Shown piece after piece: positions 17,765 to 27,679 of a stretch of DNA of 64,000 nucleotides. Position 1 is the stretch's first letter. The number at the start of each line of letters is the position of its first letter. The notes under the pieces were generated by a model that ran no database searches, had not been told where the DNA came from, and saw only the letters and a program-made list of their open reading frames with translations. A program made the translations under genes and the position numbers. Source of the stretch: Mumia quercus (lineage in GTDB: Bacteria; Actinomycetota; Actinomycetes; Propionibacteriales; Nocardioidaceae). The DNA is taken from contig NZ_JANZYO010000001.1 in the NCBI RefSeq assembly GCF_025506335.1, positions 154,064-218,063 of the forward strand, read 5' to 3'.

Positions 17765-20122
17765 CTAACGAGATCCGGCCTCTTCCACCGGGTGCGCGGC
17801 GGGCTCCGGGGCGTCCGCCAGGAGTGCGTCGAGCAGGACCACGGCGCCACGCTTCGACAGGGGGTTGTTGCCGTTGCCGCACTTCGGCGACTGCACGCAG
17901 GAGGGGCACCCCGCCTCGCACCCGCAGGCGACGATCGCGTCGCGGGTCATCGACAGCCAGCGGCGAGCGACGTCGTAGCCGCGCCGCGCGAATCCCGCCC
18001 CGCCGGGCAGGCCGTCGTGCACGAAGACGGTCAGCATCCCGGTATCGGGATGTTGCGCGGTCGACACCCCGCCGATGTCCCAGCGGTCGCAGGTCGCGAG
18101 GAGGGGGAGGAGCCCGATCGAGGCGTGCTCGGCGGCGTGAGCGGCTCCGGGCACCTCTGCGGGGTCGAGGTCCAGCGACTCCACGATCCGGCCAGGCAAT
18201 GTCCACCACACCGCGGTCGTACGGAGGGTGTGCTCGGGGAGGTCGAGCGGGACCTCCCCGAGGACCTGGGCGCTGCCCGAGCGGCGCTTCACGTACGAGA
18301 CGACACGGCTCGTGACGTCGACCTCGCCGAAGGCGACGGTGGCACGCCCCCACGGCACGGCCTCCCGCTGCTCGACGATGGCGATGTCGGTCACCGAGCG
18401 GGCGGTGGTCGTGTAGTCAGGGCGGTCGGGACGTACGAGCGCCACGCCGTCGACCGTGTCGTAGTGCTCGACCACGTACGTGTCGCCACGGTGCACGTAG
18501 ACGGCACCGGTGTGCACGGTCGCGTCGGCGCGCCCGCCGTCGACGGTCCCCAGCAGACGCCCGGTGTCGTCGTCGACGATCTGCACGGCTGGTCCCCCCA
18601 CCGACCGGATGTCGACGAGGTCGGCGGCGCGCTCACGCTTCGTCCAGAACCATCCCTGGGGTCGTCGGCGCAACCAGCCTGCTGCCGTCAGTGCCGCGAC
18701 TCCCTCGGAGGCGCCGTCACCGAACAGCACGAAGTCGTCTTCGGTGAGCGGGAGCTCTTGGGCAGCCGCTGCGAGGTGGGGTCCGATCACGTGGGGGTTC
18801 GAGGGGTCGAAGACCGTGCCTTCGACCGGCGCGCCGAGAAGGGCCTCCGGATGGTGGACGAGGTAGGTGTCGAGAGGGTCGTCACGGGCGACGAAGATCC
18901 CGACGGCACGAGACCCGTCACGCCCGGCCCGTCCGAACTGCTGGCGGAGTGCGGCCCGCGTCCCGGGGAAGCCGGTGGAGACGACCGCGTCCAACCCTGC
19001 GACGTCGATGCCGAGCTCGAGCGCGTTCGTGCTCGCCAGGCCGAGCAGCGCCCCGGTCCTCAGGTCGCGCTCGATGGCGCGGCGCTCCTCCGGCAGGTAG
19101 CCGCCGCGATACGTCGTCACCCGGTCGGGCAGGGACGTGTCGAGCTCGGCCAGCATCCGGCGCGCCGACATCGCGACCGTCTCGGCCCCACGACGGGACC
19201 GGACGAACGTCAACGTCCGAACGCCCGAGGAGACGAGATCCGTGAGCAGCCCGGCGGCTTCGACCGACGCCGGCCGGCGGACGGGGGCACCGTTCTCCCC
19301 CGCGCCGGCGTCGACCAGCGGCGGCTCCCAGAGGGCGAGCGCGACCTCGCCCTTCGGGGCCGCGTCGTCGGTGACCGCGCGGACGTCGAGCCCAGTCAGG
19401 CGTGCCGCGGAGACGGCCGGGTCGGCGACCGTCGCCGAGGCGAGCACGAACGTCGGGTCCGCCCCGTAGTGCGCAGCGACCCGGCGAAGGCGGCGCAGGA
19501 CGTGCGAGACGTGCGACCCGAAGACGCCACGGTAGTGGTGGCACTCGTCCACGACGACGTAGCGCAGTCCCGACAGGAACCGTGCCCAGCGACTGTGAGA
19601 GGGGAGCACGGTCCTGTGGAGGAGGTCGGGGTTCGTCACGATGTAGTTGGCGTGCTCGCGCGCCCACTGGCGCTCCTCGCGGGTGTTGTCGCCGTCGACC
19701 GCGGCCGCACGGACCGGCTCCCAGCCGGCGGTCAGCGCGTCCAGGCCCTGCAGTTGGTCGTGTGCGAGTGCTTTGGTGGGTGCGAGGTAGAGCACCGTCG
19801 GCCCGCGGCCGCGCCGGGTGTCGGCCGCGCGTCCCGCGGCGAGAGCGGTGAGCGCAGGCAGCTGGTAGGCCGCCGACTTGCCCGAGGCCGTCCCCGTCGC
19901 CACCACCACGTGACGACCGGCGTACGCGAGGTCGGCCGCCTCGACCTGGTGGGCCCACAAGGTGTCGATGCCTGCCGCGCGCATCCGCGCCCGCAGGTCG
20001 TCGTCGACCCAGCCGGGCCACGGGGCGTGCACGGCGGTCCGGGCCTCCTCGCGAGCGAGGTGCACGAGCCGGCCGTCGGAGGCCCCCGGCAGCCGCAGCA
20101 ACGTCTCGATCGGATCGGCCAC
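17765..20122 (-). CDS. DECH-box DEAD/DEAH-type helicase (Rv3649/TIGR03817 type)
   Basis: A 785-aa SF2 helicase with Walker A GTASGKS (residues 77-83), the DECH box (192-195, in VVVDECHHYRG), SAT motif (LASATV) and the C-terminal motif QQFGRAGRDG. After the helicase core comes a DUF1998-like domain with four cysteines near the C-terminus (CGCEAGCPSCVQSPKCG), which may bind zinc. Homologues (MrfA-like) have been tied to repair of mitomycin-type damage in Bacillus. It always sits beside the Tad genes in actinobacteria; the reason is unknown. Confidence 0.9.
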   Translation of the reverse strand: MADPIETLLRLPGASDGRLVHLAREEARTAVHAPWPGWVDDDLRARMRAAGIDTLWAHQVEAADLAYAGRHVVVATGTASGKSAAYQLPALTALAAGRAADTRRGRGPTVLYLAPTKALAHDQLQGLDALTAGWEPVRAAAVDGDNTREERQWAREHANYIVTNPDLLHRTVLPSHSRWARFLSGLRYVVVDECHHYRGVFGSHVSHVLRRLRRVAAHYGADPTFVLASATVADPAVSAARLTGLDVRAVTDDAAPKGEVALALWEPPLVDAGAGENGAPVRRPASVEAAGLLTDLVSSGVRTLTFVRSRRGAETVAMSARRMLAELDTSLPDRVTTYRGGYLPEERRAIERDLRTGALLGLASTNALELGIDVAGLDAVVSTGFPGTRAALRQQFGRAGRDGSRAVGIFVARDDPLDTYLVHHPEALLGAPVEGTVFDPSNPHVIGPHLAAAAQELPLTEDDFVLFGDGASEGVAALTAAGWLRRRPQGWFWTKRERAADLVDIRSVGGPAVQIVDDDTGRLLGTVDGGRADATVHTGAVYVHRGDTYVVEHYDTVDGVALVRPDRPDYTTTARSVTDIAIVEQREAVPWGRATVAFGEVDVTSRVVSYVKRRSGSAQVLGEVPLDLPEHTLRTTAVWWTLPGRIVESLDLDPAEVPGAAHAAEHASIGLLPLLATCDRWDIGGVSTAQHPDTGMLTVFVHDGLPGGAGFARRGYDVARRWLSMTRDAIVACGCEAGCPSCVQSPKCGNGNNPLSKRGAVVLLDALLADAPEPAAHPVEEAGSR

Positions 20123-20244
20123 CTTACGAGTCTCCCAACCCCGACAAACCGCACCACGGGCAGCCTGGCACGATCCACCGACGAGCCTCGTCCGCGTGAT
20201 TCAATGGGGCCCTGTACCGCTGTCGTAGAGCAGGAGCCGCCGCG

Positions 20245-20589
20245 GTGGACCTCACACTCGAGACGCGTGTGCTCGACGGCTTCCGCGTCGTCGAGGTCGC
20301 CGGCGAGATCGACGTGTACACCGCGCCACGCCTCCGCGAGGCACTCGCCGACCTCATCGAGAGCGGGCACCACCACGTCATCGTCGACGTGGAGAAGGTC
20401 GACTTCCTGGACTCCACCGGGCTCGGAGTCCTGGTCGGCGGTCTCAAGCGGGTGCGGGCCTACGACGGCAGTCTCGACGTCGTGTGCACCCGCGCGCGCC
20501 TCCTCAAGATCTTCGAGATCACCGGACTCACCAAGGTGTTCGGCATCTTCGGGACGGTCGACGACGCCGTCGCCGCCCACGTGGCCTGA
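20245..20589 (+). CDS. bldG: STAS anti-sigma factor antagonist, BldG-like
   Basis: A 114-aa single STAS-domain protein. The phosphorylation motif [16 protein letters not shown] places the key serine at residue 57, as in Streptomyces BldG, and most of the chain follows BldG closely ([14 protein letters not shown]). Its role is to sequester an anti-sigma factor when unphosphorylated. AGGAG lies upstream of the GTG. In Streptomyces an anti-sigma kinase gene follows bldG; here the next gene is hppA, so the partner must be elsewhere. Confidence 0.9.
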   Translation: MDLTLETRVLDGFRVVEVAGEIDVYTAPRLREALADLIESGHHHVIVDVEKVDFLDSTGLGVLVGGLKRVRAYDGSLDVVCTRARLLKIFEITGLTKVFGIFGTVDDAVAAHVA

Positions 20590-20732
20590 AGCGCCCGCGC
20601 TGAACACCCCCTGACACAAATCCGCGTGTCTGTCGCGGAAACGGTTGTGTCGTACGTCACGTTGCTGGTTGTCTGTTCGAGCACGCACGCCTGAGTCAGC
20701 GCCTCGCTGCGCCATGCCGAGGAAGGATCCGC

Positions 20733-23243
20733 ATGTCCTACGTTCCCCTGGCAGCATCCGAAGACCTCTCGCTCACGGGTACGAACCTGGGCCTGGTCAT
20801 AGGAGTCGCCGTCATCGGCGTCATCTCACTGGTGATGGCCGCGGTGTTCCGCAAACAAGTCCTCGAAGCCGCCGAGGGCACCGAACGGATGCAGGAGATC
20901 GGCCGAGCGGTGCAGGAGGGCGCCGCCGCCTACCTCACCCGACAGTTCAAGACGCTCGGCGTGTTCGTCGTCCTTGCCTTCCTCCTCCTCTTCATCCTTC
21001 CGGGCGACGCGAACATCCGGATCGGACGCTCGATCTTCTTCCTCGTCGGGGCCCTGTTCTCCGCATCGATCGGTTACCTCGGCATGTGGCTCGCCGTCCG
21101 CGCGAACGTCCGTGTCGCCGCCGCCGCCCAGAACGAAGGGCGCGACCCGGCGATGAGGATCGCCTTCAGGACCGGCGGGGTCGTCGGCATGTCAACGGTC
21201 GGTCTGGGCCTCCTCGGGGCCGCGATCGTCGTCCTGATCTACAAGGGCGAGGCACCGTCGGTGCTCGAGGGCTTCGGCTTCGGTGCAGCCCTGCTCGCGA
21301 TGTTCATGCGAGTCGGCGGAGGCATCTTCACCAAGGCCGCTGACGTCGGTGCCGACCTCGTCGGCAAGGTCGAGCAGGGCATCCCCGAGGACGACCCGCG
21401 CAACGCGGCGACCATCGCCGACAACGTGGGCGACAACGTCGGCGACTGCGCCGGCATGGCGGCCGACCTCTTCGAGTCGTACGCGGTGACGCTCGTGGCC
21501 GCCCTCATTCTGGGTTCGGTGACCTTCGGCGAGCACGGGCTCGTGTTCCCGCTGATCGTCCCGGCGATCGGCGCCCTCACCGCCATCCTCGGTGTCTACC
21601 TGACACGCCCGCGCGCCGGCGAGGGCGGTCTGACGACGATCAACCGGGCCTTCTACCTGTCGGCCGTCATCTCAGCGATCGGGTGCACCATTGCCGCGTT
21701 CGTCTACCTGCCGTCGAGCTCCGACGACCTCGTGGACGCCGGAGGCGTGACCGCGATCGAAGGGCTCTTCGGACAGCTCGGGCTCGGCTCGCAGGCCGGT
21801 GACTTCAACCCGCAGGTCGTCGCCATCGTCGCAGTGCTCATCGGCATCGTCCTCGCCTCGGTGATCCTGGCGCTGACCGGCTACTTCACGGGCACCGAGC
21901 ACGACCCGGTCAAGGACGTCGCCAAGACGGCGCTCACCGGTCCGGCCACCGTGATCCTCTCCGGCTTCTCCCTGGGCCTGGAGTCCGCGGTCTACACGGC
22001 CCTCGTGATCGGCGCCGCCGTGTACGGGGCGTTCCTCCTCGGCGGAGGCGCGCTGCTGGTGTCGCTGTTCGCCGTCGCGCTCGCAGGCTGCGGCCTGCTC
22101 ACCACCGTCGGCGTCATCGTCGCGATGGACACGTTCGGCCCCGTCAGCGACAACGCCCAGGGCATCGCCGAGATGTCAGGGGATGTCGACGAGAAGGGCG
22201 CCGCCATCCTCACCGAGCTCGACGCTGTCGGCAACACCACCAAGGCGATCACCAAGGGCATCGCCATCGCGACCGCGGTGCTCGCGGCGACCGCGTTGTT
22301 CGGTGCCTTCACGGACACGATCACACGCGAGGCCGAGAACATCAGCGACGCCAGCGACATCCCGGTCGGAGAGCTGCTCGGTCTGCTGGGCGTGCTCAAC
22401 ATCGCCGAGCCCAACAACCTCGTTGGTCTGATCATCGGCGCGTCGGTGGTGTTCCTCTTCTCGGGTCTGGCGATCGCCGCCGTCGGTCGTGCCGCCGGTG
22501 CGGTCGTGTTCGAGGTCCGCCGTCAGTTCCGTGAGATCCCCGGGATCATGGAGGGCACCGGTCGTCCCGAGTACGGTCGCGTGGTCGACATCTGCACCCG
22601 CGACTCCCTGCGGGAGCTCGCCACTCCCGGCGTGCTCGCGATCTTCGCCCCGATCGCGGTCGGCTTCGGCCTCGGCGTCACCGCACTCGGCTCCTACCTT
22701 GCCGGAGCGATCGGCGCCGGCGCCCTGATGGCCGTCATGCTCGCCAACTCCGGCGGCTCCTGGGACAACGCCAAGAAGCTGGTCGAGGACGGGCACCACG
22801 GCGGCAAGGGATCGGAGGCCCACGAGGCGACGATCATCGGAGACACCGTCGGCGACCCGTTCAAGGACACCGCCGGCCCGTCCCTCAACCCGCTCCTCAA
22901 GGTGATGAACCTCGTGGCGCTCCTCATCGCACCCGCGGTGGTGACGCTCTCGTACGGTGAGGACGACAACGACGTGCTGCGCTACCTGATCGCCGCCATC
23001 GCGGTCGTGATCATCGTGGCCGCGATCGTCGTCTCCAAGATGCGTTCGTCGGCCATCACCGACGACCCGGGCAGCACCGGTGGCGGCGAGGGCGGCGGCC
23101 ACGGGAGCGACCCGGACTCGCTGGAGAGGCCAGGTGTCGACTACGAGCCGACGAGCGACGAGGACCGCGAGCCGCTCCGTGGTCCCGTGCCGGGCGCGCC
23201 GGAGTACGACGAGTCGGGCTGGCAGGACCCGCGCCCGATCTGA
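20733..23243 (+). CDS. hppA: Membrane-bound proton-translocating pyrophosphatase
   Basis: An 836-aa integral membrane enzyme that pumps H+ using pyrophosphate hydrolysis. The substrate-site motifs are complete: ADVGADLVGKVEQ, then DDPRNAATIADNVGDNVGDC, and the C-terminal DNAKK and DTVGDPFKDTAGPS. At the K+-dependence determinant the sequence is GNTTKAITKG with K504 and T507, which marks the K+-independent H+ type. Beyond the last helix is a 60-70-residue hydrophilic Gly/Asp/Pro-rich tail (from about 770) that is unusual in length. GAGGAAGG lies upstream of the ATG. A hairpin follows. Confidence 0.95.
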   Translation: MSYVPLAASEDLSLTGTNLGLVIGVAVIGVISLVMAAVFRKQVLEAAEGTERMQEIGRAVQEGAAAYLTRQFKTLGVFVVLAFLLLFILPGDANIRIGRSIFFLVGALFSASIGYLGMWLAVRANVRVAAAAQNEGRDPAMRIAFRTGGVVGMSTVGLGLLGAAIVVLIYKGEAPSVLEGFGFGAALLAMFMRVGGGIFTKAADVGADLVGKVEQGIPEDDPRNAATIADNVGDNVGDCAGMAADLFESYAVTLVAALILGSVTFGEHGLVFPLIVPAIGALTAILGVYLTRPRAGEGGLTTINRAFYLSAVISAIGCTIAAFVYLPSSSDDLVDAGGVTAIEGLFGQLGLGSQAGDFNPQVVAIVAVLIGIVLASVILALTGYFTGTEHDPVKDVAKTALTGPATVILSGFSLGLESAVYTALVIGAAVYGAFLLGGGALLVSLFAVALAGCGLLTTVGVIVAMDTFGPVSDNAQGIAEMSGDVDEKGAAILTELDAVGNTTKAITKGIAIATAVLAATALFGAFTDTITREAENISDASDIPVGELLGLLGVLNIAEPNNLVGLIIGASVVFLFSGLAIAAVGRAAGAVVFEVRRQFREIPGIMEGTGRPEYGRVVDICTRDSLRELATPGVLAIFAPIAVGFGLGVTALGSYLAGAIGAGALMAVMLANSGGSWDNAKKLVEDGHHGGKGSEAHEATIIGDTVGDPFKDTAGPSLNPLLKVMNLVALLIAPAVVTLSYGEDDNDVLRYLIAAIAVVIIVAAIVVSKMRSSAITDDPGSTGGGEGGGHGSDPDSLERPGVDYEPTSDEDREPLRGPVPGAPEYDESGWQDPRPI

Positions 23244-23248
23244 CCCGC

Positions 23249-23265
23249 TCACCTCCCCGAGGTGA
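23249..23265 (+). terminator. Hairpin after hppA
   Basis: TCACCTC-CCC-GAGGTGA forms a 7-bp stem with a 3-base loop starting 6 bp after the hppA stop codon. It is short but well placed to be the terminator. Confidence 0.5.
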
Positions 23266-23343
23266 AGGGCCGAGCGGTGCCTCGTCGTACCGCCCGCAGC
23301 CCATCGCCTCGGGGAGGTCGCGGTCCCACCTACGCTGGACCGC

Positions 23344-24828
23344 ATGCTCCGGGACTCCGACACCGCCGCCTTGCGTGATGCCCTCCGTACCGCGGACTAC
23401 ACGGTCGAGGCGGTGGCCGAGCTCCTCGGCGCCGACGCGCACCGTGCGCTCATGCGCAACGAGACGACCCCGGGCAGGCGGGCGACGCGCGACGGGTCGC
23501 CGCTCTCGACCTTGACGCGACTGTTCGCCCTCCAGGTGCCGGTCGCGGTCGAGGACGCTGAGCGTGCGCTCCCCGGGCTCGTCGACGCGCTGTCGGTCGC
23601 CGGGATCCTCGAGCGCTCCGTCTCCGAAGTCGCCGCGCGCGTGGACCTGCGGGCGTACGGAGACGACACCCACGACTGGTGGGTCGTCTGCGACCTGACG
23701 CCCGGGCTCGACGGATCCCCGCGAACGGTCGGGCCCGAGCACGTCCTCGGCATCAGCGAGGCGTCGTCGTCCCTGGCCCAGCTCACCGTCCGGGAGCAGG
23801 TGGGCAGCGCACTGGACCTCGGTACGGGCTGCGGCGTCCAGTCGCTCCACCTGGCCACCCACGCCGGCCGGGTCGTCGGCACGGACGTGAACCCGCGCGC
23901 GCTGGCGATGGCGCGGCTGACGGCGGCGCTGAACGCCGACGACCCCGCGTCGCCGCTGTTCGAGGTCCGCGACGGCAGCCTGCTCGCGCCCGTCCGGGGC
24001 GAGACGTACGACCTCATCGCGACCAACCCGCCGTTCGTGGTCTCTCCAGCGACCGGCGAACGCCTGGTCTACCGCGACTCCGGGCTGCCCGGCGACGAGG
24101 TGGTCCGCCGGATCGTGACCGAGGCGCCGTCCCACCTCAACCCCGGCGGCTGGTGCCAGATCCTGGCCAACTGGGTCCACGTCGACGGCCAGCCCTGGAC
24201 CGAGCGGCTCACCGAGTGGCTGAGCGGCACCGGCTGTGACGCGTGGGTGCTGCAGCGGGAGGTCGCCGACCTGCCGACGTACGTCGAGATGTGGCTCGCC
24301 GACGCCGGCCTGCAGGGGGCTCCCGACTACGTGCAGCGGTACGACACCTGGCTCGGGTGGTTCGAGGAGCAGGGCATCGAGGCGATCGGGTTCGGCTGGC
24401 TCAGCCTGCGCAACGCCGGGCGCGACGCCCCGGTGCTGCGGCTCGAGGAGTGGCCGTACGAGATCGAGCAGCCGATCGGCCCGCACATCGCCGCCTGGGG
24501 CGCGCGTACGGACGCGTACGCCCGCGCCACCGACGCCGACCTGCTCGCCGCTCACCTGGTGCAGGCCGACGACCTGGTCCAGGAGACGCTGGGTCCGGCG
24601 GGCGCTGCCGACCCTGAGGTGATCATGGTCCGGCTCCAGCGTGGCGTCCGTCGGGCCAAGCAGCTCGACACCGTCCAGGCGGGTCTCGTGGGGGCCTGTG
24701 ACGGGGATCTCTCGGTGGGCCAGATCCTCGATGCCCTCGCCCAGATCCTGGGCCAGGACGCGGCTGCCCTGCGAAGCGCCACGCTGCCTGTGGTCCGGGA
24801 GCTGGTGGCCGACGGGTACCTGCGCTGA
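23344..24828 (+). CDS. Two-domain SAM-dependent methyltransferase (HemK/PrmC-like core)
   Basis: A 494-aa protein with an N-terminal winged-helix-like domain (about 1-110), a class I methyltransferase core with LDLGTGCG (157-164) and the NPPF motif (228-231) typical of enzymes that methylate amide or amino nitrogens of proteins or bases, and a C-terminal helical domain (about 370-494). The substrate is unknown; homologues are conserved beside topA in actinomycetes. TACGCT is seven bases before the ATG, so the transcript is probably leaderless. Confidence 0.85.
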   Translation: MLRDSDTAALRDALRTADYTVEAVAELLGADAHRALMRNETTPGRRATRDGSPLSTLTRLFALQVPVAVEDAERALPGLVDALSVAGILERSVSEVAARVDLRAYGDDTHDWWVVCDLTPGLDGSPRTVGPEHVLGISEASSSLAQLTVREQVGSALDLGTGCGVQSLHLATHAGRVVGTDVNPRALAMARLTAALNADDPASPLFEVRDGSLLAPVRGETYDLIATNPPFVVSPATGERLVYRDSGLPGDEVVRRIVTEAPSHLNPGGWCQILANWVHVDGQPWTERLTEWLSGTGCDAWVLQREVADLPTYVEMWLADAGLQGAPDYVQRYDTWLGWFEEQGIEAIGFGWLSLRNAGRDAPVLRLEEWPYEIEQPIGPHIAAWGARTDAYARATDADLLAAHLVQADDLVQETLGPAGAADPEVIMVRLQRGVRRAKQLDTVQAGLVGACDGDLSVGQILDALAQILGQDAAALRSATLPVVRELVADGYLR

Positions 24829-24989
24829 CCCTCGGGTCCGGCGCGTGACCCGCGACACGAGGATGTGACACCCGCACACGAACTCTTGCGATCACGCGCT
24901 ACCTTGGCGGCGTCGCGCCTTTGCGACGCACTGCGACCCCGCATGCCGGGCGACGCAGTGACTGCACAGGACCAGGAGCACCCACCACC

Positions 24990-27677
24990 GTGACCTCTCT
25001 CGTCATCGTCGAGTCGCCGAAGAAGATCGCGCAGATCGCCGGCTACCTCGGTAAGGGCTATGTCGTCGAGGCCTCCTTCGGCCACGTCCGCGACCTGCCC
25101 AACGGTGCTGCTGAGGTGCCCGCCAAGTACAAGGGACAGCCCTGGGCGCGGTTGGGCGTGGACGTCGACGGCGAGTTCGACCCGGTGTACGTGGTCCCGG
25201 CGGACAAGAAGGCGCAGATCACCAAGCTCAAGAAGCTCCTCAAGGATGCCGACGAGCTCATCCTGGCGACCGATGAGGACCGCGAGGGCGAGGCGATCGC
25301 CTGGCACCTGGTCGAGGAGCTCAAGCCGAAGGTCCCGGTCAAGCGGATGACCTTCAACGAGATCACCCCGCAAGCCATCCAGGCGGCGATCGAGAACACG
25401 CGCGACATCAACGAGGACCTCGTCGACGCGCAGGAGACCCGCCGCATCCTCGACCGCCTCTACGGCTACGAGGTCAGCCCTGTGCTGTGGAAGAAGGTCA
25501 TGTCCGGCCTGTCCGCGGGGCGGGTGCAGTCGGTCGCGACCCGGATGGTCGTGGAGCGTGAGAGGGAGCGCCGCGCGTTCCGCTCCGCCTCGTACTGGGA
25601 CCTCGACGCCCGGCTGGACGCCGGCGAGGGCAGGGACCCGCGGGTCTTCCCCGCCCGTCTGCTGTCGGTCGGCGGCGCGCGGGTCGCGCAGGGCCGTGAC
25701 TTCGACTCCGAAGGACAGCTCACCAGCAGCGAGGTCGTCCACCTCGACGAGGCGCGCGCCGCCGCGCTCGCCGACGGGCTGCGCGAGCAGACCTTCACCG
25801 TGCTCTCGGTCGAGTCGAAACCGTACACCCGGCGCCCGTACGCCCCGTTCCGTACGGTCACGCTGCAGCAGGAGGCCGGCCGCAAGCTCGGCTGGGGCGC
25901 GCAGCGCGCGATGCAGGTGGCGCAACGGCTGTACGAGGGCGGCTACATCACCTACATGCGTACGGACTCCACGACGCTGTCGCAGACCGCGCTCAACGCG
26001 GCGCGTGCCCAGGTGCGTGACCTGTACGGCCCGGACTACCTCCCTGAGGCGCCCCGTACCTACACCTCGAAGGTCAAGAACGCCCAGGAGGCCCACGAGG
26101 CCATCCGCCCGGCCGGCGAGACCTTCCGGACCCCTGCCGAGACGGGGCTGAGCGGCGACGAGTTCCGCCTGTACGAGCTGATCTGGATGCGGACGATGGC
26201 GTCGCAGATGAAGGACGCCAAGGGCAACACCGTGACCGTACGGATCGGGGCGACCGCGGCCTCTGGCGAGGAGTGCGTCTTCACCTCGTCCGGACGCACG
26301 ATCACGTTCTACGGCTTCCTCAAGGCGTACGTGGAGGGCGCGGACGACCCCGAGGCGGAGTCCGACGACAAGCAGACCCGCCTCCCCGACGTCGCGGAGG
26401 GCGACACCGTCACCGTCGACAGCCTCGAGGCTGCCGGGCACGCCACGAAGCCGCCCGCCCGCTACACCGAGCAGACGCTGATCGGCGAGCTGGAGAAGCG
26501 CGAGATCGGGCGCCCGTCGACGTACGCGTCGATCATCCAGACGATCCTCAACCGCGGCTACGTCTACAAGAAGGGCACCGCGCTGGTGCCGTCGTGGGTC
26601 GCGTTCTCGGCCACGCGCCTCATGGAGCGCCACTTCGGCCGGCTCGTGGACTACGCGTTCACCGCGACGATGGAGGACGTGCTCGACGAGGTCGCCGCCG
26701 GTCGCGAGCGCCGCCCCGCTGTGCTGCACGGCTTCTACTACGGCGACACCGAGGGCGACACCGGCCTCAAGCGTCTCGTCGACGGTCTGGGCGAGATCGA
26801 CGCGCGGGAGCTGTCGACGTTCGAGATCGGCGACGGCATCGCCCTGCGCGTCGGCCGCTACGGCCCGTACCTCGAGGGGCCCGACGCCGACGGCGTGCTC
26901 CAGCGCGCGAACGTCCCCGACGACCTTCCGCCCGACGAGCTGACCCTCGACAAGGCCAAGGAGCTTCTCGCGAACCCTGCCGGCCAGGACCGCGAGCTCG
27001 GCACACACCCGGAGACGGGTCGCGTGATCGTCGCCAAGAACGGTCGGTTCGGGCCGTACGTCACCGAGGTGCTCCCGGAGGATGCGCCGAAGAAGGAGAA
27101 GCCGCGGACGGGCTCGCTCTTCAAGTCGATGGACCTCGACACGGTGACCCTCGAGGACGCCGTCAAGCTGCTGTCCCTGCCGCGGGTGGTCGGCGCCGAC
27201 CCTGAGAGCGGTGACGAGATCACCGCGCAGAACGGCCGCTACGGGCCGTACCTCAAGAAGGGCACCGACTCGCGCTCGTTGGAGACCGAGGACCAGATCT
27301 TCTCGATCACGCTGCCGGAGGCGTTGGCGATCTACGCGCAGCCGAAGCAGCGCGGACGTCGTGCGGCCGCGGCCCCGCTCAAGGAGCTCGGCGAGGACCC
27401 GGAGTCGAAGAAGCCCGTGGTGGTGAAGGACGGCCGGTTCGGGCCGTACGTCACCGACGGCGAGGTCAACGCGACCCTGCGCAAGGGCGACGAGGTCGAC
27501 ACCCTCACGCTGGCGCGTGCCGCCGAGCTGTTGGCGGAGAAGCGCGCGAAGGGGCCGGCGAAGAAGACCACGCGCAAGAAGGCACCGGCGAAGAAGGCAC
27601 CGGCGAAGAAGGCGGCTGCCAAGAAGGCACCGGCCAAGAAGGCGGCCGCCAAGAAGAGCACCACCAAGAAGGCCTGA
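24990..27677 (+). CDS. topA: DNA topoisomerase I
   Basis: This 895-aa type IA enzyme relaxes negatively supercoiled DNA. It begins VTSLVIVESPKKIAQIAGYL (TOPRIM), has the acidic triad region ATDEDREGEA and the active-site motif YITYMRTDS with catalytic Y322. As in other actinobacteria there are no C-terminal zinc fingers; instead there are repeated topo C-terminal domains (NGRFGPYVTE, NGRYGPYLKK, DGRFGPYVTD) and a lysine-rich AKKAP/AKKA repeat tail (from about 27556), which in Streptomyces and mycobacteria raises processivity. GTG 24990 with AGGAG upstream is the start; the open frame before it is not TopA-like. Confidence 0.96.
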   Translation: MTSLVIVESPKKIAQIAGYLGKGYVVEASFGHVRDLPNGAAEVPAKYKGQPWARLGVDVDGEFDPVYVVPADKKAQITKLKKLLKDADELILATDEDREGEAIAWHLVEELKPKVPVKRMTFNEITPQAIQAAIENTRDINEDLVDAQETRRILDRLYGYEVSPVLWKKVMSGLSAGRVQSVATRMVVERERERRAFRSASYWDLDARLDAGEGRDPRVFPARLLSVGGARVAQGRDFDSEGQLTSSEVVHLDEARAAALADGLREQTFTVLSVESKPYTRRPYAPFRTVTLQQEAGRKLGWGAQRAMQVAQRLYEGGYITYMRTDSTTLSQTALNAARAQVRDLYGPDYLPEAPRTYTSKVKNAQEAHEAIRPAGETFRTPAETGLSGDEFRLYELIWMRTMASQMKDAKGNTVTVRIGATAASGEECVFTSSGRTITFYGFLKAYVEGADDPEAESDDKQTRLPDVAEGDTVTVDSLEAAGHATKPPARYTEQTLIGELEKREIGRPSTYASIIQTILNRGYVYKKGTALVPSWVAFSATRLMERHFGRLVDYAFTATMEDVLDEVAAGRERRPAVLHGFYYGDTEGDTGLKRLVDGLGEIDARELSTFEIGDGIALRVGRYGPYLEGPDADGVLQRANVPDDLPPDELTLDKAKELLANPAGQDRELGTHPETGRVIVAKNGRFGPYVTEVLPEDAPKKEKPRTGSLFKSMDLDTVTLEDAVKLLSLPRVVGADPESGDEITAQNGRYGPYLKKGTDSRSLETEDQIFSITLPEALAIYAQPKQRGRRAAAAPLKELGEDPESKKPVVVKDGRFGPYVTDGEVNATLRKGDEVDTLTLARAAELLAEKRAKGPAKKTTRKKAPAKKAPAKKAAAKKAPAKKAAAKKSTTKKA

Positions 27678-27679
27678 CG

